A DNA stretch of 64,000 nt from JAPOXK01 sp965220315 (GTDB lineage Bacteria > Chloroflexota > Dehalococcoidia > Bin125), in assembly GCA_965220315.1 (NCBI GenBank), contig CBDCPP010000002.1, forward strand, positions 558,001 to 622,000, in the 5' to 3' direction. Numbering within the stretch: the first letter of the stretch is position 1; the number at the start of each line of letters is the position of its first letter. The translations under genes were made by a program, and so were the position numbers. The notes under the pieces are model-generated. The model made no database searches and was not told the origin of the DNA. It saw only the letters and a program-made list of their open reading frames with translations. Positions 34,502 to 43,317 of the stretch are shown here, piece by piece.

Positions 34502-36289
34502 TTAAGCGCGCTGGGCACGCATCTCTTTGCGCAAAGCCTCGGTAGCGGCTGTGTCCACCGCATAGTCCAGCGTTCGCACATTGCGCTCGCTCATTACCAC
34601 CCCATACTGATCTCGCGCATTCGCGATGCTAAGCAAGTCGTCCTGCACATCTCCAACCACATCCTCGATCGACCGATCGAGCGGATCTCCATACCCGCCT
34701 CCCCCTGCCGACCAGAAGTGCAGCGTCTCGCCAATACTCACCGGCACGTTCACCGCCACCAGTCCCACCCGCCGCTCATTCTCCGTTCTCTCGTTCATCA
34801 CCAGGCCTGCTGTTGCTCCCCGCTCCCCATCGAAGCATCCCGGCGGCCCCACCTCGGCACGATTGCCGAAATTCGTCAACTGCCCCCCGGCGAAGGGGAA
34901 CTCGCAAAGCTGGTCCAACCCCATCCCTCCCCGCCGCTTGCCCGGCCCGCCGGTGTTCGGCTTGATCTGATAGCGTCGCCAGAACAGCGGGTAGCGGCGT
35001 TCCTGCAGCTCGGCCGGGATATTCTGGATCGTGGCCGTGAACGCAGTCCCCACTACACTCGGGCCATCCTTGTATTTCGTCCCTCCCATGCCTCCCACCG
35101 CCCATACGTACTCCAGGAACGGCTCGTCTCCGAACGTCTCGCGCTTGTCGATCCCGGTGAAGACGGTATTGAGGATTGTGGAGCAGGTGCCTGCGCCCCG
35201 TTCCGGCAGTGCCTGGCTCAATACCTGCACGCCGCAGCCCACCAGAATCTCCATGCTCGACGCCTGCAGCGACACCGCTGTCGGCGGCAGCGCATGGCAA
35301 ATCGACCCCCGGCGCGTCTTGATTTCAACCGCGCGCATGACCCCTGCGTTCATCGGCATCGGCGGCAGGATCGCTCCCAATGAGTTGAACAAAGACGACG
35401 TGGTCGAGACGATCGTCGTGTTAATGCTGCCCGGCACCGTATCGTCACTGTCGGACATGTCGAAAGTCGCGTGGTCTCCTTCGATCGTAAGCGTGACCCG
35501 GAACGTGGCCGGATTTCCGCTCTCGAAAACCTGGTCGTTGTAGTCCTCGGTCTTGTATATGCCGTCCGGAATGGCGCGGAGCGCGGAGCGGATCATCCGT
35601 TCCGAGTAGTCCTGCAGCTCCTCCATGCAGTCCCACACCGTCTGTAGGCTGTGCTTACGGAACATCTCCTGTAAACGTGAATCCCCCGTGCGCAGCGCTG
35701 AGCATTGCGCGTTCAGATCGCCCATTCTTTCCCAGGAATCGCGCACGTTGGTCATCACCAGCGAAACCACATCCCGCTGCAGCTCGCCCTTGCGGTAGAC
35801 GCGCACCGCCGGCAGCCGCACCCCCTCGTCGTAGTGGGTTACCGCACGGGAGTTCAGCGAACCCGGCACCGCTCCCCCCACGTCGCTCCAATGGGCGGTC
35901 GATTCCACGAACGCTGCCACTTGGCCTTCATAGAACACCGGCCGTACGAAGTGCATGTCGTTGCAGTGCGTGCTGGCGACATACGGGTCGTTGATCCAGT
36001 AGATGTCGTCTGGCTCCATGTTCTCGAGGCCGATCTGCTTCACGACCTCCTTGGTTGAGTACATGCTGAGCCCCACGAACGCGGGCAAGTCGTAGTCGCT
36101 CTGCGTTACCAGACTGCCTTTGGCATTACTGATCGTGCCGGCGAAGTCCTTGCCCTCGTTGATCGCCACCGAATACGCGGTCTTGGAGACGACCAGCGCC
36201 ATCTCCGCGCAGGCTGCTTTCAGCGAATTGCGTACCAATTCGAAGGTGACTGGATCGACCCGCATCGTGGACTGGACGGCTTCACTCAT
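34502..36289 (-). CDS. hyuB: Hydantoinase B-family protein (595 aa), second paralogue without HyuA
   Basis: Colinear with the plus-strand paralogue at 31805: WINDPYVASTHCNDMHFVRP, HWSDVGGAVPGSLN, NTGGPGKRRGGMGLDQLCEF and FWSAGGGGYGDPLDRSIEDV. Both are 595 residues, so they are a recent duplication pair in opposite orientation separated by a crotonase gene. It stands alone on the minus strand and reads toward the crotonase gene. Like its twin it lacks an adjacent HyuA. The divergent liv operon begins 0.3 kb to the right. Confidence 0.9.
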   Translation of the reverse strand: MSEAVQSTMRVDPVTFELVRNSLKAACAEMALVVSKTAYSVAINEGKDFAGTISNAKGSLVTQSDYDLPAFVGLSMYSTKEVVKQIGLENMEPDDIYWINDPYVASTHCNDMHFVRPVFYEGQVAAFVESTAHWSDVGGAVPGSLNSRAVTHYDEGVRLPAVRVYRKGELQRDVVSLVMTNVRDSWERMGDLNAQCSALRTGDSRLQEMFRKHSLQTVWDCMEELQDYSERMIRSALRAIPDGIYKTEDYNDQVFESGNPATFRVTLTIEGDHATFDMSDSDDTVPGSINTTIVSTTSSLFNSLGAILPPMPMNAGVMRAVEIKTRRGSICHALPPTAVSLQASSMEILVGCGVQVLSQALPERGAGTCSTILNTVFTGIDKRETFGDEPFLEYVWAVGGMGGTKYKDGPSVVGTAFTATIQNIPAELQERRYPLFWRRYQIKPNTGGPGKRRGGMGLDQLCEFPFAGGQLTNFGNRAEVGPPGCFDGERGATAGLVMNERTENERRVGLVAVNVPVSIGETLHFWSAGGGGYGDPLDRSIEDVVGDVQDDLLSIANARDQYGVVMSERNVRTLDYAVDTAATEALRKEMRAQRA

Positions 36290-36595
36290 AGAATTGTCCT
36301 TTCGAACGTCGCTGGACCAAGCGCAAGTTTGCTCTTGCCGTTCGGGCAGCGGTTAAGCCTGGAATAGTTAAACAGGCAGCGCTCCACCGAGCAACCCAGC
36401 GGCCCTTCTGGTGAGAGAACGGGTCGCTCTTAGAGGGAGAATACCGCACGATCGCCTTGCCATCTCCCACCAGACCGGCCACGCTTTGTCAATGAGTATC
36501 GCTGGCATCCCTTGCCCCAAGCGCGAGCGGCGGCAGGCTACCATGACACGGCATTAAAAGCGGCCTCTTCCGGGCACTTGGATCGGAGGGCCGGT

Positions 36596-37366
36596 ATAGG
36601 CGGAATTCTCCGGGTCACGAATCTATTGAAGCGATTCGGCGGCAACCCGGCCGTCGACGGCGCTACTTTCGCGGTCGAAGAAGGGACGATCACTGCGCTG
36701 ATCGGCCCCAACGGAGCAGGTAAAACCACCTGCTTCAATTGCATCAGCGGCTTCCTCCGTCTCGACAGCGGTACGATCGAGTTTGCGGGAGAGCACATCG
36801 CCCGCTTATCTCCGCCTGCGATCGTGCGCCGTGGTCTGGTGCGGACCTTCCAAATCCCGCAAGAGTTGAGTTCGATGACCGTGCTGGAGAACTGCATGCT
36901 CGGTGTCGGCGCGCAGCGAGGTGAGCGGCCTTGGGAGCCGCTCTTCCGTCCGAAGCGGGTCGCCTGTGAGGAGCAAGCCCACGAGACTCGTGCCCACGAA
37001 ATGCTGCGTCTCATGACGCTCGACGAGTTGGCGTACGAGCGCGCCGGCAACCTTTCTGGCGGCCAGAAAAAACTGTTGGAGCTAGCGCGGGCGCTGATCG
37101 CCCGCCCCAAAATGGTCCTGCTCGACGAGCCGGCTGCCGGCGTCAACCCTACGCTCGCGCTGCAATTGGTCGATCACCTCCGCCGACTACAACGAGAGCT
37201 GTCGGTGACGTTCTTGATCATTGAGCACAATATGGATGTGGTGATGCGGCTGGCGGACACGGTGGTGGTGATGTCTGCTGGGCGCGTGCTGACCGAGGGC
37301 GTGCCCAGCGCTGTGGTGGCTGATCCAGCGGTGCAAGATGCTTACCTCGGCAGTCAGTACCGATGA
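36596..37366 (+). CDS. livG: Branched-chain amino acid-type ABC transporter ATPase LivG (apparent ATA start)
   Basis: Walker A GPNGAGKTT, signature LSGGQKKLLELARAL and Walker B MVLLDEPAAGVNP with the LivG-type H-loop IEHNMDVVMRLAD give a clear LivG. The frame is open back to a TTG at 36512, but family similarity begins at GGILRVTNLLKRFGGNP. Immediately before it, GGAGGG (36585-36590) is spaced six bases from ATA (36596-36598), which is where an ATG would be expected. TTG 36578 has no ribosome-binding site. The stop overlaps the livF start (ATGA). It probably serves an amide, urea or amino acid importer with livF, livH, livM and the lipoprotein downstream. Confidence 0.85.
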   Translation: MGGILRVTNLLKRFGGNPAVDGATFAVEEGTITALIGPNGAGKTTCFNCISGFLRLDSGTIEFAGEHIARLSPPAIVRRGLVRTFQIPQELSSMTVLENCMLGVGAQRGERPWEPLFRPKRVACEEQAHETRAHEMLRLMTLDELAYERAGNLSGGQKKLLELARALIARPKMVLLDEPAAGVNPTLALQLVDHLRRLQRELSVTFLIIEHNMDVVMRLADTVVVMSAGRVLTEGVPSAVVADPAVQDAYLGSQYR

Positions 37367-38082
37367 TGCTGTTGGAGGTACGCGGGATCAGCGCTGGCTA
37401 CGGCGGCGCCGAGATCATCCACGACGTCTCACTCCGCGTGGGCGAAGCGGAGATCGTCACCATCATCGGACCCAACGGCGCCGGCAAATCGACCCTGCTC
37501 AAGACCATCTTTGGCCTGCTGCGCCCCTCCACGGGACGTATTGCCTTTCAGGGCAGCGATGTCACACGCGCCTCGGCGCCCAAAATGGTCGCGGCCGGCG
37601 CGGCGCTTGTGCCCCAGACGCACAACGTCTTCCCGTCCCTGAACGTACGCGAGAACCTCCAGTTGGGCGGCTATAGCCGTCGGCACGGGACGGCCGCGCG
37701 GCTCGCTGAGATCTTGTCCCTCTTTCCAGATCTCGAGCGCCGTCCTGCAGAGCGCGCTGGCAATCTCTCAGGCGGGCAGCGGCAGATGCTCGCGATCGGG
37801 CGTGCCTTGATGCTGGATCCCGTCCTGCTCTGCCTGGACGAACCGACCGCGAGCCTTTCGCCGAGAATGCGCGGCCAAATCTTTGAGCGTATCCGCGTGA
37901 TCAACGAGCAGGGCGTCGCGATTCTGATGGTGGAGCAGAACGCGAAGGAGGCGCTGCGCCTCTCCGATCGCGGCTTCGTGCTGGTGGCGGGACGCAATGC
38001 GCTGGAGCAGTCTGGAGAGAAGTTATTGGCGAACCCGGATGTGGCACGGCTCTTCTTGGGTCAAGCGACCGCATCCGCGTAG
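37363..38082 (+). CDS. livF: Branched-chain amino acid-type ABC transporter ATPase LivF
   Basis: The 239-residue ATPase has Walker A GPNGAGKST, signature LSGGQRQMLAIGRAL and Walker B LLCLDEPTASLSP. The V-P-Q-T-H-N-V-F-P segment and the closing MVEQNAKEALRLSDRGFVL are LivF-type. Starts are ATG 37363 or ATG 37366, overlapping the livG stop. Its TAG stop (38080-38082) is in the same frame as livH, which opens directly after it. Confidence 0.93.
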   Translation: MMLLEVRGISAGYGGAEIIHDVSLRVGEAEIVTIIGPNGAGKSTLLKTIFGLLRPSTGRIAFQGSDVTRASAPKMVAAGAALVPQTHNVFPSLNVRENLQLGGYSRRHGTAARLAEILSLFPDLERRPAERAGNLSGGQRQMLAIGRALMLDPVLLCLDEPTASLSPRMRGQIFERIRVINEQGVAILMVEQNAKEALRLSDRGFVLVAGRNALEQSGEKLLANPDVARLFLGQATASA

Positions 38083-38091
38083 GAGCACGCC

Positions 38092-38994
38092 ACGGATATC
38101 GCACAGCTGGTCATCGTTGGCATTGTCTCCGGCTCGATCATCGGTCTGGGGGCGATCGGGCTGACTCTCAGCTACGGCGTGCTGAAGTTCGCCAACTTCG
38201 CCCACGGTGACCTGATGACGCTGGGGATGTTCCTGGCGTTCGCGGTGGTCGTCAATGCAGGACTCCACGGCGGGACGATCGGTCCGCTCTCCTTCGGCTG
38301 GGGGATGATCCCGGCTGCGCTGGTCGCCATGGCTGGGGTAGCGCTGACCGTATTGAGCTTGGATTGGCTGGTCTTTCGCCGCTTGCGCGCTCGCGGCGGC
38401 GGGTTCATCACGATGGCCGTCGCCAGCCTGGGGATCGGCATCGGCCTGCGCGCGATCGTGCAGATGATCTGGGGCCCCGCTGCCTTCCGTTACCAGTCCG
38501 GCATCAACGAAGCCACGACCATCTTCTGGGATCTCAAAGTCAAGCCGGACCAGTTCTTCATTTTCGGTCTCACCCTGCTGCTCGTGATCGTCGTGTACCT
38601 GCTGTTGTATCGCACCAAGTTGGGCAAGGCGATGCGCGCTACCGCAGACAACCCCGACTTGGCCGAAGTCGCGGGGATCGAGACGGAGCAGATCCGTCGC
38701 TGGACCTGGGTGATCGCGGGCTGTCTCATCGCGGTAGCGGGAATCATGCTGGGGATCCAAGCGCAGCTGCGCTTCAGTGCCGGTTTTAACCTGATCCTGC
38801 CAATGTTCGCTGCGGTGATCCTGGGCGGGATCGGCAATCCCTGGGGAGCGCTCATGGGAGGCATGGTGGTTGGGATCTCGCAAGAGGTCTCGACTGAGTG
38901 GATCAACACGGGACTGAAGCCCGCCGTACCTTTCGTGATCCTGATCTTGATGTTGTTGCTGCGCCCGCGGGGGCTGTTCGGTTCGACGATCTAG
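38092..38994 (+). CDS. livH: Branched-chain amino acid-type ABC permease LivH (apparent ACG start)
   Basis: This inner-membrane permease has six to eight hydrophobic segments. The usual LivH N-terminus is readable from 38098 (IAQLVIVGIVSGSIIGLGAI) and runs into LSYGVLKFANFAHGDLMTLG and VLGGIGNPWGALMGGMVVGI. The frame is open from 38083, just after the livF stop, but contains no ATG, GTG or TTG before 38179. GGAG (38082-38085) is six bases from ACG (38092-38094), the best-placed start. Starting at ATG 38179 would delete the first membrane helix. About 300 residues from the ACG. Confidence 0.85.
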   Translation, partial: TDIAQLVIVGIVSGSIIGLGAIGLTLSYGVLKFANFAHGDLMTLGMFLAFAVVVNAGLHGGTIGPLSFGWGMIPAALVAMAGVALTVLSLDWLVFRRLRARGGGFITMAVASLGIGIGLRAIVQMIWGPAAFRYQSGINEATTIFWDLKVKPDQFFIFGLTLLLVIVVYLLLYRTKLGKAMRATADNPDLAEVAGIETEQIRRWTWVIAGCLIAVAGIMLGIQAQLRFSAGFNLILPMFAAVILGGIGNPWGALMGGMVVGISQEVSTEWINTGLKPAVPFVILILMLLLRPRGLFGSTI

Positions 38995-39002
38995 AGGACG
39001 CT

Positions 39003-40109
39003 GTGGACCTCTTCGGCATCGACCTGATCGTACTGGTGACTTTCGGCGGCGCCGTCAATTGGACGGTGGGCTTCCTTACGACGGTCGCCATCTTCGGCAT
39101 CGTAGCGCTCGGGCTCAACCTCCAATGGGGCTACACGGGCGTCTTCAACTTCGGCGTCGTGGCGTTCTTCATGGTGGGCGCCTACACCAGCGCCCTGTTG
39201 ACTCTCCCCCATCCAGACACCGTCATCGTCACCGCGTCCGGCACCGAGGTGACGGGGATTCTCGACTACGCTGGCGGCTTCAGTTTGCCCGTTCCCATTG
39301 GCTGGTTGGCGGGCATGGGGGCGGCGGGGGCGCTAGCGCTGATCGTCGGCTTGCCGACGCTACGCCTCCGCCACGACTTCCTCGCGATCGCGACGATCGG
39401 CATCGCGGCGATCCTGCGCAGTATCGCCAACTCGATCGAAGGATTGGTCAATCGCTCCAGCGGCCTGAGCGGGATCCCTCGCTTCTTGGATGAGCTTGCG
39501 AGCGGGGAAGACTACCGCTGGGTGCTCTTAGGAATCGCGCTGGTGACGCTGTTAGTCGTGTATCTGGCTCTGCAACGGACTACAGGCTCGCCTTGGGGTC
39601 GGGTGCTCCGCGCAATCCGTGAGAACGAGGACACTGCCAAAGCGGCGGGCAAGAACACGGTCAGCTTCCGGATGCAGAGTTTCGTGCTGGGCGGGATGAT
39701 CATGGGTCTTGGCGGTGCGATCTTCGCGCACCGCTTCGGCGCCATCGCCCCAACCTCGTTCAGTGACCTGCTGGGTACTTTCCTCGTCTGGGCGATGCTG
39801 ATGGTGGGGGGCAGCGGCAACAATCGCGGCGCGATCTTAGGCGCGCTTTTGGTGGGCTTCTTCTGGTTCGGGACGCCCTTGATCCAAGAGGACCTCCCGG
39901 GCTTTTTGGGCAACCGCGTCTTCATGATCCGGCAGCTGGTGATCGGATTGTTGATCGTCGCCTTCGTCGTCGCGCGGCCGCAGGGAATCTTGCCCGAACA
40001 GCGGCGTGTCAGTCGCTTTGTCAGTGACCCGGACTCTGATGGAGGACGCTGGGCCAGCCTCCGTGCTCGCATCTCGAATCCCAGAGCCCGCCCCTCGCCA
40101 GAGGCGTGA
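39003..40109 (+). CDS. livM: Branched-chain amino acid-type ABC permease LivM
   Basis: This permease of about 368 residues starts from GTG 39003 behind AGAGGA. Diagnostic segments are GIVALGLNLQWGYTGVFNFG, LPTLRLRHDFLAIATIGIAA, RVLRAIRENEDTAKAAGKN (the LivM EAA-like loop) and GGAIFAHRFGAIAPTSFSD. It forms the channel with LivH. It ends 19 bp before a strong bidirectional terminator and faces the lipoprotein gene. Confidence 0.93.
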   Translation: MDLFGIDLIVLVTFGGAVNWTVGFLTTVAIFGIVALGLNLQWGYTGVFNFGVVAFFMVGAYTSALLTLPHPDTVIVTASGTEVTGILDYAGGFSLPVPIGWLAGMGAAGALALIVGLPTLRLRHDFLAIATIGIAAILRSIANSIEGLVNRSSGLSGIPRFLDELASGEDYRWVLLGIALVTLLVVYLALQRTTGSPWGRVLRAIRENEDTAKAAGKNTVSFRMQSFVLGGMIMGLGGAIFAHRFGAIAPTSFSDLLGTFLVWAMLMVGGSGNNRGAILGALLVGFFWFGTPLIQEDLPGFLGNRVFMIRQLVIGLLIVAFVVARPQGILPEQRRVSRFVSDPDSDGGRWASLRARISNPRARPSPEA

Positions 40110-40127
40110 CGATCCATGGAGCGGAAT

Positions 40128-40159
40128 AAAGCGAGCGGCTCGAATGAGCCGCTCGCTTT
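40128..40159. terminator. Bidirectional rho-independent terminator between livM and the binding-protein gene
   Basis: AAAGCGAGCGGCTC (40128-40141), loop GAAT, GAGCCGCTCGCTTT (40146-40159): a perfect 14-bp stem with A and T runs at its feet, lying between the convergent livM stop (40109) and the end of the lipoprotein gene (40179). It should end transcription from both sides. Confidence 0.85.
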
Positions 40160-40178
40160 GCGTTGCGCCTCGTGGTGG

Positions 40179-41540
40179 TCAGTTCGACAGATCGAACGGA
40201 ACCTCATCTAGGTCGACGATCGTGCCGTCCTGGTATTGCCAGATACCGATGAAGCCGGTGAGCACATCGCCGTTCGCGTCCCAGTCGACGCTGGTGGCGG
40301 CGCCCTCGTAATTGACTGTGTTGCCGGCGCGCACGGCGGCGAGCGCGGCGGCAACGCCTTCGACGCCTGCCACTGCGATTTCGCCCCCGCCACCGCAGAC
40401 CTGCCGCAACGCGTCGCGGATAGCTACGCCGTCGGTCGAACCGGCGGCTTCGGCGGCCAGTGCGAGGCAGATCGTGGCGTCATACGTCTCGGCGACGAAG
40501 GGTACCGTCGGGAGCGCGCCGTATTCGGCGATGTAGGAGGCTTCCCAAGCCTGGCTGCTTGTCGTGCCGGGGCCGCCGGTGGGCGCGGTCCCCTTGGAGC
40601 CGTCGAGGAACTCGGCCCCGATCGCGTCGATGAGTTCCTGGCTGCGGGTCCCGTCGACAAACAGGAACTGGTCGAACAGATCATTCTCCAGCGCCTCACG
40701 GACATAGACCATCGCTTCGGTTGGGAATCCGATTGCGACAAGCACGCGGGCGCCGTTCGCCGCGGCCGCTTGCAACTCCGCCAAGTAGGTCGCTTGTTCG
40801 CCCTCGTAGGATGCGACGGTTGCCCTGCCCGCAAAGGCGCCGACAAAGGACCCGGACAGCCCCTGGCCATAGGGATCGTTGACGAACAGCACGCCGACGT
40901 TTTCGAAGCCTTCGTCCATCGCCAGCTGCGCTAGGACAGGCCCCTGGGCCGCGTCCGAGGTCGTGCTGCGGAAAAGGAAGCCGTTGTCGTTCACCAACGT
41001 GATCGCCGGCGCCGTAGCGGATGGCGAGATCGTGGGAATTCCGGCTGGGCCGGTGACGCTCTCGCCCACCGGCACGGTCACGTCACTGGCGAGCGGCCCC
41101 ACGATGGCGTGGACGCCTTCGATATCAATAAGCCGGCGGGCTTCTTCGGCGCCTTGCACCGGATCCAACATGGTGTCGCCGATGGCCGCCAGTAGCACGT
41201 CCTGACCTAGGACGCCGCCAGCAGCGTTGATGTGTTTGATTGCCAGATCGGCGCCGGTCTTGATAGGTGGTCCGAACTCCGCGATTGGGCCCGAGAAATC
41301 CGCAAGAAAGCCGATGCGTAGCGGACCCTCGCTGGGCGGTGCTTCGTCTCCCGTGTCCACGGGCTGGTCGCTGGGTGCCTCGGATGCCGCAGGCATGGCC
41401 TCCTCGTCGTCGCCACAGGCCGCAGCGACCAACGCGACCATTGCTAGCGCCGCGATCAACAAGACGACGTGGAGGCTCAGGCCAGACCGCCAGTCTCTCC
41501 ACGCAGAGGTCTTCTTATAGAGGGATCCCTGGTCGCGCAT
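40179..41540 (-). CDS. Branched-chain amino acid-type ABC substrate-binding lipoprotein (LivJ/LivK-like)
   Basis: The start at ATG 41540 gives a signal segment (LHVVLLIAALAMVALVAAAC) with lipobox LVAAAC and a mature N-terminal Cys. It is followed by a Glu/Asp/Ser/Pro-rich spacer and the Peripla_BP_6 domain beginning LRIGFLADFSGPIAEFGPPI. Blocks VHAIVGPLASDVTVPVGES and GVLFVNDPYGQGLSGSFVG are typical. About 453 residues. It is encoded convergently to livGFHM and is the evident binding protein of that system, exported and membrane-anchored. Its ligand could be an amide or amino acid relevant to the hydantoinase pathway. Confidence 0.92.
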   Translation of the reverse strand: MRDQGSLYKKTSAWRDWRSGLSLHVVLLIAALAMVALVAAACGDDEEAMPAASEAPSDQPVDTGDEAPPSEGPLRIGFLADFSGPIAEFGPPIKTGADLAIKHINAAGGVLGQDVLLAAIGDTMLDPVQGAEEARRLIDIEGVHAIVGPLASDVTVPVGESVTGPAGIPTISPSATAPAITLVNDNGFLFRSTTSDAAQGPVLAQLAMDEGFENVGVLFVNDPYGQGLSGSFVGAFAGRATVASYEGEQATYLAELQAAAANGARVLVAIGFPTEAMVYVREALENDLFDQFLFVDGTRSQELIDAIGAEFLDGSKGTAPTGGPGTTSSQAWEASYIAEYGALPTVPFVAETYDATICLALAAEAAGSTDGVAIRDALRQVCGGGGEIAVAGVEGVAAALAAVRAGNTVNYEGAATSVDWDANGDVLTGFIGIWQYQDGTIVDLDEVPFDLSN

Positions 41541-41730
41541 CGCATCATCCTTTGGAAACGCCGCGCTCCGCGAAATATCTGGAACGCGAATCTCTGGGAA
41601 ATGGAGGGAGCGCGCCCATTCCACTTGCACGCGCACCCTGTCAGAGGAGACTAGCACGGCGATTCCGTCGAGGGTGAGCCTGCGCGCGTGGGAGACTCGC
41701 TCTTGACCGATCGAGGGACGTAGGAGATCG

Positions 41731-42210
41731 ATGATGGAGAAACTGAGCGCCAAGGCTCAGCGCGTCCAGGATGTGATCGCCGCCGCCGGGCTGGTATTGG
41801 AAGTCCGCGAACTGCCGGCGAGTACCCGGACGGCCGCAGAGGCGGCGAGCGCGATCGGCTGCGAAGTGGCCCAGATCGCCAAATCGCTCGTCTTCCACCG
41901 CCGGGAATCGAACGCACCACTCTTAGTGATCGCGAGTGGGACCAATCGCGTCAACGGCGAGGCCGTTGCCGCTCTGATCGGGGAACGGATCACACTGGCT
42001 GCGGCGGAATTCGTGCAAGCAAGGACCGGGTTCGCCATCGGCGGCGTGCCCCCGATCGGACATGCGTCGTCTATGGATGTCTTAATCGACGAAGACCTCC
42101 GGCGATACGACGAAATCTGGGCGGCCGCTGGTACATCCCACGCCGTCTTCCGGCTCACACCTTCTGATCTTGAAGCGCTAACCAGTGGGCGCGTCGTGCG
42201 CGTGACCTAA
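41731..42210 (+). CDS. YbaK/EbsC-family aminoacyl-tRNA deacylase
   Basis: The 159-residue protein carries the YbaK fold: SAKAQRVQDVIAAAGLVLEV, TAAEAASAIGCEVAQIAKSLVF with the conserved lysine, VNGEAVAALIGERITLAAAE and the GFAIGGVPPIGH motif. Members hydrolyse mischarged tRNA such as Cys-tRNA-Pro in the cytoplasm. It reads divergently from the lipoprotein gene. M2 is an equally good start. Confidence 0.9.
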   Translation: MMEKLSAKAQRVQDVIAAAGLVLEVRELPASTRTAAEAASAIGCEVAQIAKSLVFHRRESNAPLLVIASGTNRVNGEAVAALIGERITLAAAEFVQARTGFAIGGVPPIGHASSMDVLIDEDLRRYDEIWAAAGTSHAVFRLTPSDLEALTSGRVVRVT

Positions 42211-42315
42211 ACTGCGTGACTCTTCGGGAGTTCAAGCGTGAGCGGACTTTCCGTCGCAGAGTGAGGGTGTAAGCCTGAGTTGCTCACCGCCAAGAAAGAG
42301 AGAGGGAGCATCCGC

Positions 42316-43122
42316 ATGAGTGAAGAGCGCATCCTCATCCGCCGGGAAGGGCACTTGGCTTGGCTGATCTTCAACCGTCCCGAGCGCCTCAACGCGATGA
42401 CCGTGGAGAGCTGGAGTCGCATGTGCGAACTCTTGGCCGAGGTGGACGCCGATCGCGATGTGCGCTGCGTAGTGCTCGCGGGCGAAGGCCGGGCATTTCT
42501 TGCCGGACATGATGTGGAGGAGATCCGCAGTCACAACGAAGGGATCGCATCGGGAACGCTGAGCGGCGCGCAGCTGCGACGGTGGCAGCAAACCTTGCAG
42601 GACAGCGCCCGCTGGCTGAGGCGGCTGCACTGCCCCGTGATCGCAGCCGTGCAGGGCTATGCGCTGGGCGCAGGCTGCGAAACCGTGGCGGCCTGCGATC
42701 TGGTGGTGGCGGGGCGCGACGCCCAGTTCGGATTTCCCGAGGTCAACATCGGCGTGACGATTACCAACGGTGGTACGTATTTCTTGCCGCGCCAGATCGG
42801 GCTGGCCAAGGCCCGCGAGCTGGCCTACACAGGAGAATTCATCGACGCTGAGGAAGCGCACCGCATAGGCCTCGTCAATCGAGTGGTGGAGCCCGGCACG
42901 GAGCGGGAGGAGGCTGGTCGTCTGGCGGCGCGGATCGCTAGCCGCGCCCCGCTGGCCGTGCAGCTCCACAAAACGATGCTCGATCGCGGCCTAGAAGCGT
43001 CGCTGGAGACTGCTCTCGATTTCGAAACCGAAGCGCTCGTACAAACCGCAATGACCCGAGACAATCTTGAGGGCGCGGCGGCATTCTTCGAGAAGCGCGC
43101 GCCGCGGTTCACCGGCCAGTAA
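42316..43122 (+). CDS. Enoyl-CoA hydratase/isomerase (crotonase family)
   Basis: It starts at ATG 42316 behind GAGGGAGC. Crotonase signatures are LAGEGRAFLAGHDVEEI, VQGYALGAGCETVAACDLVVAG and FPEVNIGVTITNGGTYFLPRQIG. The second Glu-position block KARELAYTGEFIDAEEAHRIGLVNRVVEPG is complete. 268 residues. It stands alone between the YbaK-like gene and a cupredoxin pseudogene. Acyl-CoA substrate unknown. Confidence 0.9.
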   Translation: MSEERILIRREGHLAWLIFNRPERLNAMTVESWSRMCELLAEVDADRDVRCVVLAGEGRAFLAGHDVEEIRSHNEGIASGTLSGAQLRRWQQTLQDSARWLRRLHCPVIAAVQGYALGAGCETVAACDLVVAGRDAQFGFPEVNIGVTITNGGTYFLPRQIGLAKARELAYTGEFIDAEEAHRIGLVNRVVEPGTEREEAGRLAARIASRAPLAVQLHKTMLDRGLEASLETALDFETEALVQTAMTRDNLEGAAAFFEKRAPRFTGQ

Positions 43123-43317
43123 ACCGCTAGGAAACCTATCGCGGGTGTCCAGGTGATGCTGCGGTCGGCGAGAGAGACCGCACGGCTGCGCTTGTTGCCT
43201 CCGCTTTCGCGTCAGCCACTGCGCGCCACCGGCCACTCCTTGCCGCGCGGCGCGCTCTCGTGCTCGAATTGCGCAAAGCTTGCCGGGTTTGGATGCCTGC
43301 GGAGAGAGAAGGATGAG

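Noticed and set aside
38080..38094. Stop-codon readthrough joining livF and livH (same frame, one TAG)
   Set aside because: A fused ATPase-permease makes no sense in this family, and GGAG plus ACG provides a separate start.
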